A stretch of 64,000 nucleotides of DNA, taken from contig NZ_FNTD01000004.1 of assembly GCF_900104815.1 (NCBI RefSeq), forward strand, positions 1 to 64,000. Reading direction: 5' to 3'. Shown in pieces: positions 8,227 through 17,060 of the stretch. How positions within the stretch are numbered: the stretch's first letter is position 1; every line of letters starts with the position of its first letter. This DNA comes from Streptomyces misionensis (GTDB lineage: Bacteria; Actinomycetota; Actinomycetes; Streptomycetales; Streptomycetaceae). A program made the position numbers and the translations under genes. The notes beneath the pieces are model-generated. The model saw only the letters and a list, made by a program, of their open reading frames with translations, ran no database searches and was not told the DNA's origin.

Positions 8227-8874
8227 TCACCGCTCGCCGTCGCTGAACCGGGCCTCCGGATCATCTGCGGCAACAACGTCGTCGGACAAGTTCTTCGGGA
8301 TGTGGAAGTAACGGCACGGGCCGGTCTGCTCGGCCGTCCCGAACGGCTGGCGGAGGGCTTCGTGCAGCGGGACGACCCACTCGTCCACCAGGCAGCCAGC
8401 CGGCCGACCGCCGCCGTCCCGGACCACGCACCAAGTAAAGTGCGCTCGCTGCGCACGGCGGCGCCCGCAAAGATCGGCCAACGCGCCGAGCAGGGAGACG
8501 TGGGCCCGCACCGCCACGGGCAGCGAACCGGCGGCCGTCGTACGCACGGCCGGGTCGGCGCAGTGGCCCGGGCGGCTGGCGTAGGCCTGCACCTGCCAGC
8601 CATCGACCACCTGGTGGTAGTCGTCGCGGTGGACCAGGATGTCGCGGGCGGCCTCGTCTCCCGGCCGGGTCTCCACGCTCCGGTCGAGTCGGCCGGCTCG
8701 GGCGAGCGCGGCAAGTTCGTCGGCATCCTCAGCGATCTGCTGCTCCTGGATGCGGTGTTGCTTGGCTTCCGCGGCTCGCCGGTCGGCAGCGAGCTCGTCT
8801 TGGACAACGGCGTCGGTCTCCGGGTCGTAGACGCCGCCGGTGGTGGCGAGCAGCTGCGTGATGTGCTTACGCAC
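8227..8874 (-). CDS. Hypothetical protein
   Basis: 215 residues from a GTG start (MRKHITQLLATTGGVYD). Residues 25-65 are charged and Ala/Glu/Gln-rich and could form a helix or coiled coil; the C-terminal half has VRAHVSLLGALADLCGR and WCVVRDGGGRPAG segments. I recognise no domain. Amino-acid use looks like a genuine coding frame (no Arg/Pro-only runs). It sits among helicase and reductase remnants, so it may be cargo or debris of a mobile element; it could also be C-terminally altered. Confidence 0.5.
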   Translation of the reverse strand: MRKHITQLLATTGGVYDPETDAVVQDELAADRRAAEAKQHRIQEQQIAEDADELAALARAGRLDRSVETRPGDEAARDILVHRDDYHQVVDGWQVQAYASRPGHCADPAVRTTAAGSLPVAVRAHVSLLGALADLCGRRRAQRAHFTWCVVRDGGGRPAGCLVDEWVVPLHEALRQPFGTAEQTGPCRYFHIPKNLSDDVVAADDPEARFSDGER

Positions 8875-8990
8875 CGAGCCAGGTGCAGGAAGCCGGCATT
8901 CCGCCGGGGCGGCTACCGGGTCTCGGGACGCCGATGATTCCCGGCCCGTGCGGAAGTCTGTCTTTCGACAATCTTCTGGAAGGCGGCCTC

Positions 8991-10139
8991 ATGACGACCC
9001 TGCACGACTTGCTAGAAGCCCACGTTGGTGCCGGTGCGCTGCCGGGAGCGGTTGGCCTCGTGGCCCGGGGTGACGAGGTCGAGGTGGTGGCCGTCGGCTC
9101 GCAGGACACCGGCGACGGCGCCCCGATGGCGAGGGACTCCATCTTCCGGGTCGCCTCGATCACCAAGTCCGTCACTGCCGCCGCACTGCTGATCCTCGTG
9201 GAGGAGGGCAGGGTCGCACTGGACGACCCGATCGGGATGTGGCTGCCGGAGCTGGGGAAGCCGGTGGTCGTACGCACGCCGGCGAGCCCGGTGGACGACG
9301 TGGTGCCGGCCGACCGGCCCATCACCGTATTCGACGTGCTGGCCTCCCAGGCCGGGTACGGATTCCCCTCCGACTTCACACTGCCGGCGGTGCAGGAGTT
9401 GTTCACGGTACAAAAGGACGGCCGGGTTCCGAGCAACTTTCCGCCGGCCGACGAGTGGTTGGCAGCGCTCGGCCGCATCCCGCTGCTGTACCAACCGGGC
9501 GCTGCCTGGCTGTACGACACCTGCTCCGTCCTGCAGGGGGTACTGATTTCACGGGTCACCGGACAGCCGCTGCCTGTGTTCCTGACGGAGCGGATCTTCG
9601 GGCCGCTGGGCATGGTGGACACCGGTTTCGAGGTGCCGGCCGCCAAACGGGGCCGGTTCACCAGCTTCTACAGGCCAGATGACGACGGCGGCCTGGAGCT
9701 CGCCGACGGCCCGGACGGCGAATGGAGCAGCCTGCCCGCGCTACCGCTCGGCAACGGGGGGCTGGCCTCGACCGCCGACGACTGGCTGGCCTTCTGCCGG
9801 ATGTTGCTGGCCGGCGGGACGGCGGCCGACGGCCGGCGGGTGCTGTCGGCCGATTCCGTGCGCATGATGACCACCGACCATACGAATCCGGCACAGCGCG
9901 CCATCGGCCGACTGTTCCTGGACGGCCAGGGCTGGGGCTTCGGCGGCTCGGTAGACATCGACCGGACCAACCCGTGGAATACGCCCGGCCGTTACGGCTG
10001 GGTCGGCGGCACGGGCACAGCAGCGCACGTCATCCCGGCCACGGGTGCGGTCACCATCCTGCTGACTCAGGTGGCAGCGATGGGTCCCGTGCCGGCACCG
10101 GTGATCAGAGATTTCTGGCACTACGCGGCAAACGCCTGA
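8991..10139 (+). CDS. Serine beta-lactamase-fold hydrolase (class C / EstB-like)
   Basis: 382 residues. The active-site S-x-x-K motif is SITK within IFRVASITKSVTAA, the Tyr motif lies in LYDTCSVLQGVL (YDT rather than the YSN usual in this group), and the third box is probably GWVGGTGTAAH near the C-terminus. No signal peptide is present, so it is probably a cytosolic esterase or peptidase-like enzyme rather than an exported beta-lactamase. The ATG at 8991 follows a GGAAGG site; longer upstream open sequence is ignored. No operon partner is evident. Confidence 0.85.
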   Translation: MTTLHDLLEAHVGAGALPGAVGLVARGDEVEVVAVGSQDTGDGAPMARDSIFRVASITKSVTAAALLILVEEGRVALDDPIGMWLPELGKPVVVRTPASPVDDVVPADRPITVFDVLASQAGYGFPSDFTLPAVQELFTVQKDGRVPSNFPPADEWLAALGRIPLLYQPGAAWLYDTCSVLQGVLISRVTGQPLPVFLTERIFGPLGMVDTGFEVPAAKRGRFTSFYRPDDDGGLELADGPDGEWSSLPALPLGNGGLASTADDWLAFCRMLLAGGTAADGRRVLSADSVRMMTTDHTNPAQRAIGRLFLDGQGWGFGGSVDIDRTNPWNTPGRYGWVGGTGTAAHVIPATGAVTILLTQVAAMGPVPAPVIRDFWHYAANA

Positions 10140-10766
10140 CACAGGCGTCCCACGCCCGCAGCCGCACGGTGGGCCCAGCTGACCGGGTGACGAAACCGGA
10201 CCACGACGCATGGCTGTGCAAGCCCACCAAGAAACCTTGCCGAGGTGTGACCGGTTCGAGCGCGTCGAGCTGGGACTGGAAGTTCCTGCTGGGCTGTAGG
10301 GCAGCGGGCATGCCCGACCCTGATCGGCTTGCCCGCCCCGACGGCCGGCAGCGCCTCGACGGGCGGGCCCGGACTCCGGGGCCGCCCTGCTCCTCGGGCA
10401 CGAGGACGTCGAGTTCCTCGCGGAGCGCGGGGACGAGGATGAAGCGGGCGGTATCGAGGAAGCAGCGTGCAGCCGGCCCTCTTGTCCGCGGTCTGGTGGC
10501 GGCCGGTAGCGGCCGTGGTCGAAAGGGGCGCGGTGATGGCCGGACCATAGCGGAGTCGCGGGCGGAGTCAGCAAACTCAGGACGCTTCGCAACAGCGTCC
10601 GCGACGCATGCGGGTTCTCGTGACTCAACTCGCCGGTCCGGGAGTTCAGCAGCACCTTCTGATAGGCGGCCGTAGACCGGCTTGGACGTGATCACGTCCG
10701 TCACGGGTGCCGCAGGACCCGCAAGGACCGCGAGAGCCGTCACGCGCCGCGGCAGTCCTGCGCGGA
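10140..10766. other. Stretch without a recognisable gene
   Basis: About 630 bases between the beta-lactamase-fold gene and the sigma-factor remnant. Minus-strand frames overlap here but change composition repeatedly, which suggests decayed coding sequence that I cannot assign. Confidence 0.4.
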
Positions 10767-10949
10767 TCAGAGCATTCGGTAGCGGTGCGCCTGGACCTCA
10801 CGCCGGTAGGGCTCGGCGAGCGCCCGGAACGCTCCCCCGTCACCCGACCCGGAACGGGCCAGAGCCGATTCGATCAGCCCTATGTCTTCGCTTTGGCGGT
10901 GCGCCGGAAGTCCGGCTCTGCCCGCCCGCTCAGCGCAGCAGCGCGTCAA
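10767..10949 (-). pseudogene. N-terminal remnant of an ECF-type sigma-70 factor
   Basis: The minus strand reads LARSGSGDGGAFRALAEPYR and REVQAHRYRML, then stops. This matches the beginning of region 2.1-2.2 of sigma-70 family proteins of the SigJ/RNA-polymerase sigma-like group (GDGxAFxxLVEPYRRELxxHCYRML). Everything after region 2.2 is lost. The upstream end overlaps the 3' end of the cholesterol oxidase gene. Confidence 0.6.
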
Positions 10950-12762
10950 GGAACGGGCTGGACAACACGCGGTGGGGGTCGAGTCGGTCGAGGATCGCGA
11001 CCGCCTGGTCCCAGCCCGGGCCGCCTCCGGCGCGCTGGCTGGCGGGGATGGCCCGGGTGAGGACGTCCGGGTCGGACCACGCGGCGGTGTCGCTGTAGGC
11101 CCAGCCCTTGGACCACTCCACGCGAACCGTCGCCCGGTCTCCGTCGAGGGCCAGGAGGAACTGTTCGATGTCGCGGTAGAAGCGGTGCAGGGCGGGTGTC
11201 GTCGGCAGGGAAAGGACGTCGATCCACACGGCGGTGTCGACGTCCGGCCGGTCGGGACGCGGCCGTAGGGCGGACAGCAGCGGGGGCCGCGCGCCGGGGA
11301 CGCCGCACACGGACGGGTCCTCCAGACCGGTCACCCGGATCTCCACCTGGCCGTTGACCGGGTACTCGCCGCGCGCCGCGTACTGGGTGAGCAGCGTGCG
11401 GTAGAAGCCGGTGAACTGGCTGACCACCCACTGCAGATCGGCACGGCGGGTGAGGACGGCGTAGCCGTTGGCGGTCTCGCGCAGCGTGGTGGGCCGCACG
11501 TACTGCAGCAGGTTGCGGGAGGCCCCCCACAGGTCAGAGCGCAGACCGCCGGCCAGCAGGTGGGTGAGCAGGTCGCCGGTCAGCACGTCCCGCACGAGGG
11601 TCCCGGAGAGCAGGACGTCGGTGATGTCGCCGGTCAACGCGACCTTGGCCAGTAGGTACTGGACCTGTCCGAAGAGCGGCGCACTCGCCCACGCCCCGGA
11701 GACCAGGTCCCCGGCCAGCCGGGCCACCGGCTCGGGGAGGGAGTCGGAGAACGGGTAGTTGTACGGTTCGTCGACCGCGCGGGCGGTGAGCGGCCGCTTC
11801 GGGGCGACACTCCAGACCTTCAGCCAGGGGCAGTCGGTGAAGGCGAACCAAATCGCCTCGACCCGGCCGGTGCGGTCCACGAAGCCGGCCAGGGTCCGCG
11901 CGCCGGCCGGAGCACCGGGGGCGGCGAACAGCTCGGTGGCGGGGATGTCCAGAATGGACTGGCAGCGCAGGTGGTGGTCCGTGCCCACCCGCACGACGGC
12001 CTCAGTGACGAGCGAGCGGCCGAGGTGAGTGAGGAGCGCATCACAGTCGGGCTCGGCTCGGCCGACGGTCCGCAGGACGTAGCGGCCGGCGGCAGCGTCC
12101 CAGACGACCACGGTCAGCTCGGTGACCAGGTTGCTCAGCGAGCCGTAGCCGTGGCCTGACGACGGGCTCTCGCCGACGGCGGGGACGGCCGTGCCATGCG
12201 CGCCGATGGCAAGCGCGCCACCGACCGACAGATCGCCGGGTGCCGGCGCGGAGGCGACCCCGTATCCGCCCTCGCCGGCGAACGCGAGCAGCCTCTCCAG
12301 CGAGGCGCCGGCCTGGGCCCGGACCCGGGCCGACCCGTCGGCGGCCTGCTGCTCCAGCGACATCGCGGTGAGGTGTGCGGTGGTGTCCAGCAGGACGACC
12401 CGGGCCGCGGCGGGCGTGCCGTCGGCCACCGTGAGGGGGGCCCAGCCGTGCCGCTGCCCTTGCGCGCGGACGGTCCAGCCTGCGCCGTAGGCCCAGTTGA
12501 CGACGTCGAGCACCTCCTGCGGGCTGCGCGGCGCGCACGTCCACAGCTGATCGGTACGGATCTCACCAGCCCAGTTCTCGTAGGCGCGCTGATAGACGTC
12601 GATCCCGGCCGGGAAGCCCGGCGGCGGTGCCGAGGCCGCGTAGGCGCTGCCCGGCCGGACCAGCCCGCGCAGCAACCAGACCGCGCCGCCCGCGGCGGCC
12701 GACGACGCGAGCAGCCTGCGCCGCGACAACCCGCCGCCCTGGTTCGAAGGACCGTCCGTCAT
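10930..12762 (-). CDS. Tat-exported class II (VAO-type) cholesterol oxidase / FAD-linked oxidoreductase
   Basis: 610 residues from the ATG at 12762, which has an AAGGGG site; a GTG 18 codons upstream is less likely because the Tat motif should be near the N-terminus. The twin-arginine motif SRRRLL (residues 13-18) and hydrophobic stretch indicate export as a folded flavoprotein. A VAO-type FAD-binding domain follows, with VRAQGQRHGWAPL holding His105, the expected site of covalent FAD attachment in class II cholesterol oxidases, and GGALAIGAHGTAVP. The C-terminal half resembles the cholesterol-oxidase substrate-binding domain. It would oxidise 3-beta-hydroxysterols to 3-ketosteroids with H2O2 release. 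A palindromic operator lies about 100 bp upstream. Confidence 0.85.
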   Translation of the reverse strand: MTDGPSNQGGGLSRRRLLASSAAAGGAVWLLRGLVRPGSAYAASAPPPGFPAGIDVYQRAYENWAGEIRTDQLWTCAPRSPQEVLDVVNWAYGAGWTVRAQGQRHGWAPLTVADGTPAAARVVLLDTTAHLTAMSLEQQAADGSARVRAQAGASLERLLAFAGEGGYGVASAPAPGDLSVGGALAIGAHGTAVPAVGESPSSGHGYGSLSNLVTELTVVVWDAAAGRYVLRTVGRAEPDCDALLTHLGRSLVTEAVVRVGTDHHLRCQSILDIPATELFAAPGAPAGARTLAGFVDRTGRVEAIWFAFTDCPWLKVWSVAPKRPLTARAVDEPYNYPFSDSLPEPVARLAGDLVSGAWASAPLFGQVQYLLAKVALTGDITDVLLSGTLVRDVLTGDLLTHLLAGGLRSDLWGASRNLLQYVRPTTLRETANGYAVLTRRADLQWVVSQFTGFYRTLLTQYAARGEYPVNGQVEIRVTGLEDPSVCGVPGARPPLLSALRPRPDRPDVDTAVWIDVLSLPTTPALHRFYRDIEQFLLALDGDRATVRVEWSKGWAYSDTAAWSDPDVLTRAIPASQRAGGGPGWDQAVAILDRLDPHRVLSSPFLDALLR

Positions 12763-12860
12763 CCCCGCACCCCTTGGCCCGCGCTCCGAACCGGCCCTGC
12801 CGGACCGGTCGGGCACGCACGTTACCCAGCAAAGAAGACCTCGCGGTCATAAGTTCTACC

Positions 12861-12882
12861 TATTCACTTGAACGAGTGAATA
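12861..12882. promoter_or_regulatory. Palindromic operator, probably TetR-type
   Basis: A perfect inverted repeat TATTCACT-N6-AGTGAATA lies 99 bp upstream of the cholesterol oxidase start. Its AT-rich arms stand out from the surrounding GC-rich DNA and match the size of TetR-family operators. The likely regulator is the truncated TetR gene at 13720-13911, now separated from it by a Tn3 transposase fragment. Confidence 0.55.
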
Positions 12883-12888
12883 ACCTGC

Positions 12889-13673
12889 GAACCGGCCCCT
12901 CCCGGCGAGGAGCACGTCCTGGCGGCCCTGAGCCCGGACACGCCCGTGGAGGAGCACCTGGCGGAGCTGGTGTGCGGCCTGGACGCGGGATGGAAGCGGA
13001 TCGCCGAACGCCTTCAGGAGGCAGGGCCGGCGGCAAAGGTCTCGGTCTCCATCGAGGTTCAGGACGACGGGCGGACGAAGCTGACCGTCGACAAGCTCGG
13101 CGCGCTCGGCGAGCCGAAGTCCCTGACCTGGCTGCGCAAGCGGGTCGAGAAGATGCTCCCGAAGATCGACCTGCCGGACCTGCTGGTGAAAGCGGCGCCA
13201 TCGCCGAAGTACTTCGGGTTCAAGCGGGGCATCACCTGGCTCGACGCCGTCAACGACCAGGTCGCGGGCATCGGGCAGATGGTCGACCCAGGAACCCCGT
13301 GCGACTCCCACCGACATGGCGTTCGACCCGTTCACGCACTGACCGGAGACCGAGCATCTGCTGCGGGTGGTCGAGCCGGTAGATGGCACCTACCGGCGGC
13401 AGATGAACCGGCAGCTCGGCGAGCTCGGCCTGGTCCTCAACGCCATTGGCCTCTGGACGACGACGTACATCGACGCCGCCATCGCCCAACTCCGCGCCGG
13501 CTGCAACGAGCCCGGGACGAGGACATCGCCCGCCTGTCCCCGCTCAAGCACCGCAACCTGAACCTGCTCGGCCGAGACGGCTTCACCGCCGGCGTCCCGG
13601 CCGCCGGCGCCCTGCGTCCGCTACGCGACCCCGGCGGGCCCGAACTGGACGAGGACGACGGCGGCGAGGAATG
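12889..13673 (+). pseudogene. Tn3-family transposase (TnpA) remnant
   Basis: The first frame reads EEHLAELVCGLDAGWKRIAE, LGALGEPKSLTWLRKRVEKM and LPKIDLPDLLVK, a standard TnpA segment. A second frame (about 13360-13500) gives RRQMNRQLGELGLVLNAIGL and WTTTYIDAAIAQLRA, and a third gives DEDIARLSPLKHRNLNLLGR to the C-terminus. The DDE catalytic core between the first two pieces is deleted. At least two frameshifts plus a deletion make it inactive. No terminal inverted repeat or resolvase is visible. Confidence 0.8.
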
Positions 13674-13719
13674 ACCGCCCGAGGCCCTGCGGTGGTGGAG
13701 CGGACCCGCGCACGAGTCC

Positions 13720-13911
13720 TCACGGGCGGACCGTGAGGCCGTCCAGGGTGAGGTCGAGCAGGCGCTCCGCCTGCTGTCGGTGTTCAGCACCCGCCGAGGT
13801 GAGGGCGATGCCTTCCAGGGCGGCGGCGATGTCGGTGGGCTGGATATCAGTGCGGATCGCCCCGGCGGCCGTGCAAGCGTCCATGAGTGAGGTAATGGCG
13901 GCCTGGATCAT
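13720..13911 (-). pseudogene. C-terminal fragment of a TetR-family regulator
   Basis: 63 residues are readable, with MDACTAAGAIRTDIQPTDIA and AERLLDLTLDGL, the usual end of SbtR-like TetR regulators. The helix-turn-helix half is absent; the sequence changes abruptly at 13912. The intact gene probably lay next to the operator at 12861-12882 before the transposon-related rearrangement. Confidence 0.6.
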
Positions 13912-14522
13912 CTCCCGGCTGTGGCCGCCGTCGCCGACCTACCACACCGCCGGCGAAGAAGACGCGCCCACCCCCAAAGCTGCCGGTCACCCTCGACATG
14001 CCGGGCAAGGTCGCCGACTCCCTCCGCACCACCGACCTGGAGCCCGCCGAGCGCGCCGTGCTCCACCGGGGACGCCCGTACGGCGCGGCCAGGCTGCTCC
14101 GTGCAGGCTGACACGCGGGACGAGCGGGTCGAGGAGTTGGAGCAGCCCCACCCCGTGCCCGTCATGCTGCCCGCTCAGGCGGGCGGGAACCGGTGGATGG
14201 CCCGCGCGGTACCCCAGTCTGCGCCGTGGGTCGAGGAGGCCCGCTTCCGAGCCCGCTTGAGGCAGCGAAGACGTTCTACTCGCTGCGTGGGCGTTTCCAT
14301 GCTGCGCGCACGAGTGTGAGCAACTCCGGTGAGGTATCCGCTCTCGAGCCGTACGCGGGGTGGGGTGCCGTCGTCGCCATCCGCAGCGTCAGCGGCCAGG
14401 TCATAATGTTTCCCGCGTGCCGGGCCAGGTGCTCCGCGAGTGCGCCCGACCGGCGCCGGTTCGGAGACGCATCGCAGCGCGGGCCGCTCCTACAGCAACT
14501 GTCAACTCGGAAGGCCCGACCC
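13912..14522. other. Stretch with only decayed coding sequence
   Basis: About 610 bases. A plus-strand frame ending near 14111 reads KLPVTLDMPGKVADSLRTTD and AVLHRGRPYGAARLLRAG, which looks protein-like but has no start or known family. The remainder shows no assignable gene; the final bases hold the ribosome site of the next gene. Confidence 0.35.
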
Positions 14523-14855
14523 ATGAACGCAGCAGCCAGCACTACGACCGTCAGGATGAAGGCAGGCGAGACCGCCACCCTGAGTCGCGCCGCCGTCCTG
14601 GACGCATCCCGCACGGAACCGGACTACACCGCCTACGCCCCCAATGACGTCTGGGTCGTCGCCGACATCGGGGGCCGTCTCATCCCGGTGATCCCGTTGG
14701 TGCGCGCCGCCCTTGGCGCCGAACCGCACAACACCAATGAGGCTGAAGTCCGGCTGCGGGAACTCGGCTTCCAGATCTTCATCAAGCGCCTGTACACCCC
14801 GGGCGGACAACCGGTCCGGCTCACGCAGACGCAGCTCAGGGACGCCCGCCCGTAA
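14523..14855 (+). CDS. Small hypothetical protein
   Basis: 110 residues. The ATG at 14523 is preceded by GGAAGG. The sequence contains a VWVVADIGGRLIPVIPLVRA hydrophobic core and an ELGFQIFIKRLYTPGG segment; there is no signal peptide or clear membrane span. It may be a small DNA- or nucleotide-binding protein, but I recognise no family. It stands alone between decayed regions. Confidence 0.5.
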   Translation: MNAAASTTTVRMKAGETATLSRAAVLDASRTEPDYTAYAPNDVWVVADIGGRLIPVIPLVRAALGAEPHNTNEAEVRLRELGFQIFIKRLYTPGGQPVRLTQTQLRDARP

Positions 14856-15032
14856 TCAGTCTGGGAGTGGTGTCCGACCTCGCGCCCCTGTCCCGTGCGG
14901 GCCCCACGGCCACCGGGACGCCGTAGGCGCAACGGCCTTCATTCCTTCCGGGCGGGCCGCGACCGCAGTCGCACCCACGCCTCGTGCACGCCCGTCGACA
15001 CAACTGACCGCGGCGGTGCGACCGATGGACCA

Positions 15033-15268
15033 TCAGGTGCAGTTCCCCACCTGTGGACGGACTGCTGCCCTTCTTGCTCCGTCCCATTGTGCGAGGGCTG
15101 CCAGCCGTCTCTGGAACGCCGCCTGAGCCCCGGCCAGTTCTTCGCGCACATCGGCTGGACGCATACTGCCAAGCGCGGCATCCGCCGCTGCTTTCTTGAG
15201 GCGTCGCCAGCAGATGAGGCTGCATGCCAGGGAGACGAAGGCCTCGTGGAGTTCGAGGTGTCGTTCCC
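15033..15268 (-). pseudogene. C-terminal end of an IS5-type transposase, copy A
   Basis: Minus-strand reading gives RHLELHEAFVSLACSLICWR and RLKKAA, the usual C-terminus of IS5-family transposases (after the DDE Glu helix). The preceding catalytic core is absent: the sequence switches directly to the hydrolase gene at 15269. A nearly identical 46-bp segment recurs at 16943-16988. Confidence 0.6.
15223..15268. repeat. 46-bp direct repeat flanking the hydrolase/TetR pair (second copy 16943-16988)
   Basis: Both copies run from CATGCCAGGGAGACGAAG to TCGTTCCC and differ at two of 46 positions. They encode the same transposase segment (RxLELHxAFVSLAW/C) on the minus strand. They bracket the intact hydrolase gene and its TetR regulator in the same orientation, 1720 bp apart. 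Confidence 0.75.
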
Positions 15269-16168
15269 CTACCGGTTGGCCACGAGGAAGTCCTCCAGGA
15301 TCTCGACGAACCGCGCCGGCTGCTCCTCGGCCGGGTAATGGCCGCAGTCGTCGAGGACTACTTCCGTGACGTCGTCGGCAGCCAGCCTCATCGTCTGAGC
15401 GGCACCGGCGCCGCTCCATAGCGCGCCGCCCACGGCGAGTACCGGCAGCGTCAGCCGGGTCTTGCTGCGCTGCTCGTTCTGCGTGATCGTCTCGTCCAGC
15501 GCCCGGTAGTAGGCGAAGCTCGCGTGCAGCGCGCGAGGATCCCTGGTGATCGCGTCGACATAGACGTCGACGGCGTACTCAGGGATCGCGGTCCGCGTGG
15601 CGGCCTTCGTGGCGAACTGCCAGCCGAAGAAGAGCCGCTCCCGTCCCCGGACCAGTTCCTCGTTGAGGTCGGGGAGCCGGTTGAAGCCGAACTGCCAGAG
15701 CTTCAGGTTGACCGCAGCCGGGCCGAAGAACGGCGGGGACGGCGTGAGTCCGGGGATCAGTGCTTCGAGGATGGCGAGCCGGCCCACCAGCTCGGGGTGA
15801 TCGGCGGCGAGGGCGTATGCGGTCCACGTACCGATGTCGTGGCCTACCACGTCGAACCGGTCGTGCCCGAGCGCGGCCATCAACGCGACCAGATCGGCGG
15901 CCAACGTGCCGGCGTCGTACCCGTCGTCGGGCTTGTCGGAGAGTCCGGCTCCGCGCGAGTCGACGGCGACGACGGTGTGCCGGCGGGCGAGCGCGGGCAT
16001 CACTTCCCGCCAGGCGTACCAGGTCTGGGGCCACCCGCCGATCAGGAGCAGCGCCGGGCCGTCCCCGCCGGTGACCGCGTGCAGCCGCAGCCCGTTCACC
16101 TCTACGAGCTGGCTGGTGAAAACGTCAAGGAATCCGTCAGGCAGGCGCAGCGAACTCAAGTTCGTCAT
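15269..16168 (-). CDS. Epoxide hydrolase-like alpha/beta hydrolase
   Basis: 299 residues from the ATG at 16168 (MTNLSSLRLP). It shows the oxyanion segment LLIGGWPQTWYAW, the nucleophile elbow VVGHDIGTWTAY with Asp as nucleophile, and a C-terminal His in LDDCGHYPAEEQP. An Asp nucleophile is typical of epoxide hydrolases and haloalkane/fluoroacetate dehalogenases. The cap domain includes FFGWQFATKAA. It is divergent from a TetR gene 56 bp away, which probably represses it. The stop codon sits exactly at the junction with an IS remnant, so a few C-terminal residues could have been replaced, but the length is normal. Confidence 0.85.
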   Translation of the reverse strand: MTNLSSLRLPDGFLDVFTSQLVEVNGLRLHAVTGGDGPALLLIGGWPQTWYAWREVMPALARRHTVVAVDSRGAGLSDKPDDGYDAGTLAADLVALMAALGHDRFDVVGHDIGTWTAYALAADHPELVGRLAILEALIPGLTPSPPFFGPAAVNLKLWQFGFNRLPDLNEELVRGRERLFFGWQFATKAATRTAIPEYAVDVYVDAITRDPRALHASFAYYRALDETITQNEQRSKTRLTLPVLAVGGALWSGAGAAQTMRLAADDVTEVVLDDCGHYPAEEQPARFVEILEDFLVANR

Positions 16169-16187
16169 GCGGCGACCATATCCATCT

Positions 16188-16204
16188 TTGAACGATCGGT
16201 ACAA
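16188..16204. promoter_or_regulatory. Imperfect palindrome between the divergent hydrolase and TetR genes
   Basis: TTGAACGATCGGTACAA has matching TTG/CAA ends around a central CGATCG. It lies in the 56-bp divergent intergenic space and is the best candidate TetR operator. Confidence 0.4.
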
Positions 16205-16224
16205 GATGTGTAGGCTGATGGACC

Positions 16225-16833
16225 ATGGCAGGCCGCAAGCAATTCGACGTGGACGAGGCGCTACGACGCGCGATGCTCGTCTTCTGGCGCTGGGGTTATT
16301 CGGAGGCCTCGGTCGATCGCCTGGCCGAGGGCACGGGCCTGGGCCGGGGCTCGCTCTACGGCACCTTCGGCGACAAGAGCACCCTTTTCCGGAAAAGCCT
16401 CCAACGGTACGCGCAGACCTACCAGCCGCTGTACGACCAGGCCTTGTCCGGCCCCCACCCGAGCCCGAGCGCCGTTGTGGCCGCCTTCCTGCAAGTCTCC
16501 CTGAACCGCATCGCCGACCCGACGGTCCCGGATGGCTGCCTGCTCACGGTGTCGGCAACACAGTTCCCGGCGCTTGACGCGGAGGGCCGGGCGGTGGTCC
16601 GCGCCATGATTGACGGTTTGCGGGCGAGGCTGGAGCAGGCGTTGCTGGCGGCGGGGGCCGGCGAGCAGGAGGCGGCCGAGCTGGCGTTGTGCACGCTGGC
16701 GACGAACAAATCTCTGGCGGTGCTGAGCCGTGCCGGCTTCTCGGGCGAAGACCTGGCAACCGTCGCCGCAGCCGCCGCCAAGAATGGCCAGGCTGTGCCG
16801 GATCGACCGGCCGAACCGTCGGGACCGCGATAG
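16225..16833 (+). CDS. TetR-family transcriptional regulator
   Basis: 202 residues. The N-terminal HTH is typical: FDVDEALRRAMLVFWRWGY, then SVDRLAEGTGLGRGSLYGTF and GDKSTLFRKSL (residues 6-60). The C-terminal ligand domain has DGCLLTVSATQFPAL, as in the COG1309 group that controls oxidoreductases and hydrolases. It is divergent from the epoxide hydrolase-like gene, so autoregulation and repression of that gene are likely. The unit is bracketed by IS remnants, which suggests it was moved or stranded by insertion sequences. Confidence 0.88.
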   Translation: MAGRKQFDVDEALRRAMLVFWRWGYSEASVDRLAEGTGLGRGSLYGTFGDKSTLFRKSLQRYAQTYQPLYDQALSGPHPSPSAVVAAFLQVSLNRIADPTVPDGCLLTVSATQFPALDAEGRAVVRAMIDGLRARLEQALLAAGAGEQEAAELALCTLATNKSLAVLSRAGFSGEDLATVAAAAAKNGQAVPDRPAEPSGPR

Positions 16834-16934
16834 ACGGGAACGACTCCGCAGCGACCTTGGGGATCGTCTCACCGGGGGAAGAAGCCGACCGGAGCCGCCT
16901 CCATCTTCGGGCTCTTGGAACTCGTGAGAGGTCA

Positions 16935-17060
16935 TGGGTGGCCATGCCAGGGAGACGAAGGCGTCGTGGAGTTCGAGGCGTCGTTCCCGCCGGCTGGCAC
17001 GGCGTTTGAACTGGTGGAGGAGGGCGAAGGACTGCTCGCCGAGCACGGCCACCGACGCCG
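16935..17060 (-). pseudogene. C-terminal end of an IS5-type transposase, copy B
   Basis: Minus-strand reading gives AVLGEQSFALLHQFKRRASR and RERRLELHDAFVSLAW, the conserved end of IS5-type transposases. Both the catalytic core and the last residues are missing. It shares the 46-bp repeat with copy A. Confidence 0.6.

Noticed and set aside
8991..10139. Antibiotic-resistance beta-lactamase
   Set aside because: The SxxK fold is present but there is no signal peptide and the Tyr motif is atypical, so it is better called a cytosolic beta-lactamase-fold hydrolase.
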